In this document: in pieces, positions 58,594 through 64,000 of the stretch | Layout: every line of letters starts with the position of its first letter | Position numbering within the stretch: position 1 is the stretch's first letter | From: Symsagittifera roscoffensis | Lineage: Eukaryota > Xenacoelomorpha > Acoela > Convolutidae | Length of the DNA stretch: 64,000 bases | Assembly: GCF_963678635.1 (NCBI RefSeq) | Contig: NW_026970735.1 | Location: 1-64,000 of the forward strand | Direction of reading: 5' to 3' | Translations under genes and position numbers: made by a program | The notes under the pieces: generated by a model | The model's input: the letters and a program-made list of their open reading frames with translations, nothing else | What the model was told of the DNA's origin: nothing | Database searches by the model: none

Positions 58594-61500
58594 ATCAAGG
58601 TTAGAAGCTGGAATGAGGAGTTGTCCTTCCTGGGCAGCCCAGAAGGATCATCTCGTTCGGTCTTAATGTATTTCGCGCTTTCACGATCTACGTCTTGAAT
58701 CGTAACGCTGGTCTCTTTAGGGTTTGATGTCATTTCGTTCAGCCACTCTAAGACACGCAGGTTCGTCAGGTCTTGTTCATATGACTGCTGTTGCTCATCG
58801 TCGAATTCTACCTCTGGTTTCGACCAGTCGTCAACCCACTCATCGGCGTGATCATCGACTATGTCAATGTCTTGTGACACAGTTATTTCCTCTAAACCCA
58901 CTACTTCCTCCACTATTTTCTTTAGATCTATCCTATCCACTACAAAGTCGTCACCGTAAGGATTGTATTTCTTTCTTGGTCTCGTCCCGTTCTTCTGACG
59001 AGTCTGCATGGTGAGCGGAAGATCCGGTTCCAAGTTCTTGGGAACCTCTATCTGTTCTGGATCCTGCCAATCTTCCTCTGCGTAGGGTAAGGTTTCATCG
59101 TCCGCTTCGATCCGTTCGTTTGGATCCAGGTCCAGCGGTGTATCTGTACCTTCCTCTACGATTTCGTTTCCATCGTTCTTCTCCCTGGTGCCTTTTTCAT
59201 TGACCTCACAAGCAGGATTCATCATTAGATAATCCCCTTCTTTCATGTCTGCAGGTATACACCAGTCTTCTGTCGATGGATTGTGTGGCTTGATGTTCTC
59301 GTAGTGGGCGGCTCGGCCAGTACTCAGTCTATAAAAGCGTCCCTCCTGGTGCACCTCTGTAATCATGAAGGGTCCCCTCCATTTTGTTAGGAGCTTTTTT
59401 GTCCCTTTCGGTGGTATAACGTTCTGAAATACCCATACGTAGTCTCCCACCGAGTAAACTTTTGCACCAGCTGCTTTCTTGTCGAATCTTTTCCTCTGCC
59501 TTGCCTGTGCCTGCTGAGTGTTTCGTCTACACAAATCGTTCAACTCCTGTTGGCGTCTGATCACATCCCTCACGTAAACCTGTGGAGATGTTTTCTTTCC
59601 CTCATACTCTGGGTAGAAGAATGTCAAAGGTAAAGACTTCTCGTGTCCCGTCAGCATCATGTGTGGACTGACTACAGTGGTGGAGTGTTGCGTGCTATCA
59701 TAAGCTCCCATCACCTGTGGAAGGTATCTGTCCCAATCGGTCATGTACCTGGAACAATCTACCCTCAGCATCGACACTAACGTCCTATTCTGTCTTTCCA
59801 CTAGGCCATTCGTTTGAGGGTGGTATGTCGTGGAGTGAGCCTGAGCGACCTGTGAGCGTCTCATAAGCTCTTTCGTAAGCTCTCCTACGAAAGCTGTTCC
59901 ATTATCCGATTGAAACGTCATCGGACAACCATGTCTTGCTATCCACGTATTGATAAGGTGGTCGCATGTCTCTTCCGCCGAGGCAGTTATGCAGGGCACG
60001 GCCTCTGCATACTTCGTGAAGTGATCTATCATGACCAAGACTTGGTTATAACCGCTGTCTGTCATGCATATCTTCTGGTGATCTATCTGCACCACCTCGT
60101 TGAATTCAGACGACTCAATCGATTGTAAAGGAAATCGTAATTTCCTTGGATCCTTGACCTGTTGGCATGACAGGCACGCTGTTACCCATTTCTCACATGC
60201 CTTTTTCATTCCAGGCCACTCAAAACGCTTCAGGATCCTCTGATACACTTTGTCGGTCCCTTGATGGCCCATCTGATCATGTGACCTGAATAATAGTTCT
60301 GTCTGATAGAGTTGCGGTAACACTATCGCGTTATACTTGTATAGGACTCTGTCTTCCTCCCTTCTTTTGCAAGCCACAATCCCGTCCTTGTTCAAATATA
60401 ACCTCCCTTCCTTTTGCATGAAGTATTGTCTCAGGATGCGATAACTATCTTCCTCGAGGTCCCCTTTATCCGGAGAACCATTCTCAATCCATCTTTTCAG
60501 GTTGCTTGTCATGCGATCATTTCTCTGCGCTCTTAGAAGGTCCGAGAGTCTGTATCTCGCCTTCAAGTACGTCTTCATGACCCTCATCTGACTATTCAGC
60601 TCGTTGGGTTGATGTGTGTCTTCTTCCATCTTAACGCACCAAATCTTCGCCAACGGTTGTGTTTCTTGTTCAAACGGCTGAAGATCAGTCCTGACTACCT
60701 CTTTCTGCGGCAACAGGCTTATCGAGCGTTTCGATACCGCTATTGTCTCCAAGTCATCCGCTGCGTTGTCGAAGATTCTTTTGCTCGGTATAAGGTAGCG
60801 ATCACTGTCAGGATCCTGGTACACCTCTCTGTCCAGATCCCTCGCCCGAGTTTCCACTAGTAGCGTGTGAATCGCCAGTTCTGACACATCTGATCCCGAG
60901 TTCGAATTCCTGTCTGAATAGGTGTCCATTCCTGAGTTTCCTGAATTATCCTCCGTCGAAGAGGTTGTGCTGGAGACTGCACGCTCCTCCAGATCATGTC
61001 TGAGCCTTCTTCGCATCCATCTGAACTCCCCGGACAAAACCTTGTTCTCTGGGTCCTGTTTCTCATCAGGAATTTTCTCGTCTATCTCAGACTCCCCGGA
61101 CAAATTTTCTTGTCCCGGGTGTTGATCTTGTGATCGCTGGTTCTTTTCATCATCCTTCTCCCCGGACAAATAGTCTTGCAGCAGATTTTGTTCTACCTCT
61201 TCACCCTCTTTATCCCGGTCTACAAAGGTGACGGTTTTCTTTCGCTTGCTGCTCCCCTGTTCTTTCTGTCCGTAAGAAGTACTGGTTAAAATCTCTTGGG
61301 GTATTGAGGATACTAGTTGCTGAACTATTGTCCTACAATCCCTCTCGTTCTCTTCGTGTTGTCGTCTGGACGGCATGATCTTCACCTTCTCCCTGACTGT
61401 TAGCGATGCCACTGCTGTTGTCCACTCGGGGTCATCTCTGGTCACTTCTCTTTCTAACAATCCACCCAGCATCCGCATCACTTGTGGTGTGACTTGCACC

Positions 61501-62360
61501 GTTTTATCCAATAATGAGAGGCTGTTTATATTCATGTGAGAGAGTTCTTGCTGGACCAGGTTCGAGCGCAGCAACAAATCCAAGGGGACCGGGTCCCCCT
61601 TGGACAGGATCTTTATCTCGGCTGCTTTCTCCACAGGTAACTCAGGATGCCCTGGAATTGGATGTCCAGACTTATCCAACCATCTCGTTAGGGGAAGCGC
61701 TTCATAAGTTTCTTTGTCCAGAAACGAGAATCCCTCCTTCATTTCCGCCTGATTGGCCTGCTTCTGCTCCAATCTTTCATAGAACTCAGTTTTCTTGCTG
61801 AGACTGTCAGCATTCTGGTGTTTATCACGCATCCTATTTTCGATTATCATATGGTAGCCATCCAATCTTACTATCCATCTACCAATATAACTCTGATCCA
61901 TCGAGTAGGCCTTCAACCAGGATAACGCTCTGTTGTCCACGCGTAACTTGAAGGGAGCGCTCCCCAAGTATGCACGGTACTTCTCCACAAAGGTGACTAC
62001 TGCAAACATTTCTGCTTTTGGTGCGCCATATTTCATCTCTGTGTCACTCAAGACTTTGCTGCCGTATGCAATGGGACGGAGAACTGTTCTTCCGTTCCAT
62101 TCTTGCTCTTGATGCAAGATTCCTGAGATGGCCACCACCGATGCGTCTGTGTCGAGAACATACATGCCCTTTTCTGTAGGCATGCCCAGCACTGGCGCTT
62201 CGCACAGTTCCCGCTTTATGTTCTCGAAAGCAACCTGTGCCTCATCGTTCCATTCGAACTTTTTCCTTTTGTTGCGCATCAGCTTCTGCATCGGGTACAC
62301 CTTGTCCGCATATCCTTTTATGAATTCTCGGTAGTAATTGGCAAACCCTAGGAAGCTCAT
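58590..62360 (-). pseudogene. RNase H, linker and integrase part of gypsy-type pol
   Basis: 1256 codons. It starts in the RT thumb (MSFLGFANYYREF), then RNase H at about residues 68-215 (VLDTDASVVAISGILHQ, AYGSKVLSD, KAEMFAV, LRVDNRALSWL, QNADSLSKK). Next comes a long charged linker of about 450 residues with LSGE three times. The integrase zinc region is H2C2 (RSHDQMGHQG, CLSCQQ, about 690-730), and the rve core has Asp, Asp and Glu in VQIDHQ, FQSDNGTAF and GLVERQNR (about 758, 817 and 853). Then come a KKLLTKWRGPF segment and an acidic tail to the stop at 58590. The catalytic residues are all present. It is separated from the RT ORF by a single TAG in the same frame, so this copy would not make full-length pol without readthrough. 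Confidence 0.88.
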
Positions 62361-62387
62361 GAGCTGTGTGTCCGTTCTTGGAGCTTT

Positions 62388-63038
62388 CTATGTCAACACT
62401 GCTTCCACTGCTTCCGGGTCCGGCCTCACACCATGCCTATCCACCATTCGTCCTAGGTACTTAATCGAGTCCCTAAGGATTTCACATTTCGATGGTTTGC
62501 ATTTCAAGCCTGCTCTTTTCATACATCCGAAGACCTCATCGAGCCGATCAATGTGATCCTCCAGGGTCGGTGTCGCTATGACTACGTCATCCACGTAACA
62601 CATCACGAGATTCCCGTACTTCTTGGTCACTCTCGTCAAAGCCTGAGCCATCAGTCTTCGAAAAGTGGCCGTTGCATTGCACAAGCCGAAGGGCATCCTC
62701 TTCCACTGGTACAATCCCAATTCGCACGCGAATCCGGTTTTCTCTCTGTCCTTCTTTCGCAGAGGGACCTGCCAGAAGGCAGAACCTAAGTCCAATGTGG
62801 TGAAGAACTTGGCATCACCAAGTTTAGATAGGCTCTCGTCTATTCGCGGTATCGGGTACGCATCTTTAATCGTTACCGCGTTCAAGTAACGAAAGTCGCA
62901 ACAAAATCTAAGCTGCCCCCCTTTCTTTTTCGCCATTACTACCCCGCAAGCCCATGGCGATTTCGAGGGTTCTATCATGTCGTATTCAAGCAACATTTCT
63001 ATTTCCGCTCGGCACGCTTCCGATTTATGTGGCGTCAT
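62388..63038 (-). pseudogene. Reverse transcriptase part of gypsy-type pol
   Basis: 216 codons containing the RT palm: MAKKKGGQLRFCCDFRYLN, FFTTLDLGSAFWQVPL with the first catalytic Asp, KRMPFGLCNATATFRRLM, and MCYVDDVVI with the YVDD box, then LKCKPSKCEI. It ends at a TAG (62388-62390). It continues in the same frame on both sides, so it is one segment of a single polyprotein. Confidence 0.88.
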
Positions 63039-63122
63039 TCGCCGTGCGCCTTCCCTATGGGGAACGGCGCCCTCTTCCAGTTCGATTTCGTGTTCGACGA
63101 AATTACAGCAACCGATATCCGC

Positions 63123-64000
63123 CTAATGTTTTGAAAATACATCTGCGTTCCGATTTAGGAGGTCCCGCAATTTTTTGAAATCTCCCTCACCTATTTTCCC
63201 TTTTAAATGTTCTATCTCTGGCAAAACCGGTTTGTCAGATTCTAATTCATATGACGAGGGGCGTTCCGGAAAATTCGAGCAGCTTGACAATCCGTCGTCC
63301 GTTTCGGATTTCATTGAAAACAATTTATGAATAGATTTTAATTCATTAATCCTCTTTAAAATTTTATCTTTATTGGCATGATAAGGGCAGTTTTTCACAC
63401 TATATTTCTTCAAGTTTTGTGTCTCCTCATAGTCGGTCCTCATCGGCAAAGCGTAGCCAAGCTTCTTTCCACGCTGGATTGAAACCGTGGTGTCCAGTGT
63501 GTTCAACAACACACTGACACACAGTCCGTTTCGCGTTACCGAGAAGCTCCGGCCTAAAATCACCGAACTCTGACTATTTGGATTCGGTACTAAGCAAACC
63601 TGTTTACTATCACTCAACGAATTTAAATTTCTCATTCTAAAAATTGTTACTACAGCTTGTCCTGGTTTTAATTTTACTTTTCTATCCAAAAAAATTGGTA
63701 CCTTGCTTTTGTCTCTTATTATCCTATTAATTGGTCTCTTAACGTACTTTCGGTCCGGGTTTCTAATCCGTATCAGACCGTTGTTCAAGTCGATCATCAC
63801 GTCAAAATTCCTGACAAAATCTCTGCCCAAGATGAATTGGTCGGTGTCGTCCAGATTCTCTACCACCAGGAAGCTCATCCAAAGATCCCGTCCCCCCATA
63901 TGGAGGACCGTTATTGGTGTTCTTCCGGCTACGTGGATAGCCCCTCGATTGGCTGCGGCCAGTCGGAGATTCGTTGGAATTAGATCTTCCCGCGTGAAGC
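63123..64000 (-). pseudogene. Protease region of gypsy-type pol, runs off the window
   Basis: The frame is open from the window end to a TAG at 63123-63125. The piece DQFILGRDFVRNFDVMIDL is the characteristic ILGRDFL-type end of a retropepsin; the active-site DS/TG would lie upstream, beyond 64000. After it come the protease-RT linker and an RNADVFSKH block that normally leads into RT. Same frame as the RT and integrase pieces. Confidence 0.8.

Larger units (their letters stand above)
56406..64000 (-). mobile_element. Ty3/gypsy-type retrotransposon with accessory 3' ORFs, cut by window edge
   Basis: Minus-strand order: protease (64000-63123), RT (63038-62388), RNase H, linker and integrase (62360-58590), macrodomain ORF (58593-57928), coiled-coil ORF (57531-56659) and a short overlapping ORF (56696-56406). 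Gag and the 5' LTR are outside the window. The pol segments share one frame with two in-frame TAG codons (63123-63125 and 62388-62390). The coding DNA is much GC-richer than the host DNA around it. The left limit is the end of the last ORF; the true 3' end probably lies between 55265 and 56400. Confidence 0.85.

Noticed and set aside
57971-58666. 231-codon plus-strand frame opposite the macrodomain ORF
   Set aside because: Complement of the macrodomain frame, with no recognisable motif of its own.

Overview
The window is nuclear DNA of a metazoan, most likely an invertebrate. The support is an animal-type alpha-tubulin, genes with kilobase introns and GT-AG boundaries, a C2H2 zinc-finger protein, a calmodulin-like protein, Ty3/gypsy-type retroelements, a LINE remnant and tRNA-derived SINEs in very AT-rich surroundings. 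I cannot name the phylum from sequence alone. About one tenth of the window is host coding sequence; most of the rest is repeats and mobile elements.

Layout. 1-19341 is a long array of a complex repeat (units mostly about 1.5-1.8 kb, with 0.94 kb deletion derivatives), split at 6114-11766 by a 5'-truncated, LTR-less Ty3/gypsy copy on the minus strand. 20098-21459 is an intronless alpha-tubulin gene, intact except for one in-frame TGA at the conserved Cys376 codon. 21600-26580 is AT-rich spacer with dispersed repeats and tRNA-derived SINEs. 26582-42825 (minus) holds a four-exon gene that I reconstructed from matching splice sites and phases; it encodes a POGZ/ZNF280-like zinc-finger protein of about 1303 residues. 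Its last intron contains a complete LTR element (30703-35573: 410-bp LTRs, 4-bp target duplication) that has no reverse transcriptase but carries an unrecognised 355-residue ORF bounded by good splice sites.

43000-49500 is repeat-rich non-coding DNA with a 287-bp tandem duplication and a 67-bp-arm hairpin. 49573-52631 is a two-exon calmodulin-like gene with four EF-hands. 53560-54330 is a decayed LINE reverse transcriptase. 54577-55264 is a segment with terminal inverted repeats that are themselves hairpins. From about 56400 to the window end runs a second Ty3/gypsy-type element (minus strand), cut by the window edge. Its protease-RT-RNase H-integrase frame has two stops and is followed by two extra ORFs: a macrodomain (TARG1/OARD1-like fold by eye) directly overlapping the pol stop, and a coiled-coil protein.

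Most interesting: (1) the macrodomain plus coiled-coil accessory ORFs in the second gypsy element; (2) the pol-less LTR element carrying a spliced novel ORF; (3) a superfamily of repeats sharing short hairpin modules, all in one orientation, whose ends also appear in the satellite unit; (4) the Cys-to-TGA change in alpha-tubulin. All similarity calls are by eye; no database was searched.
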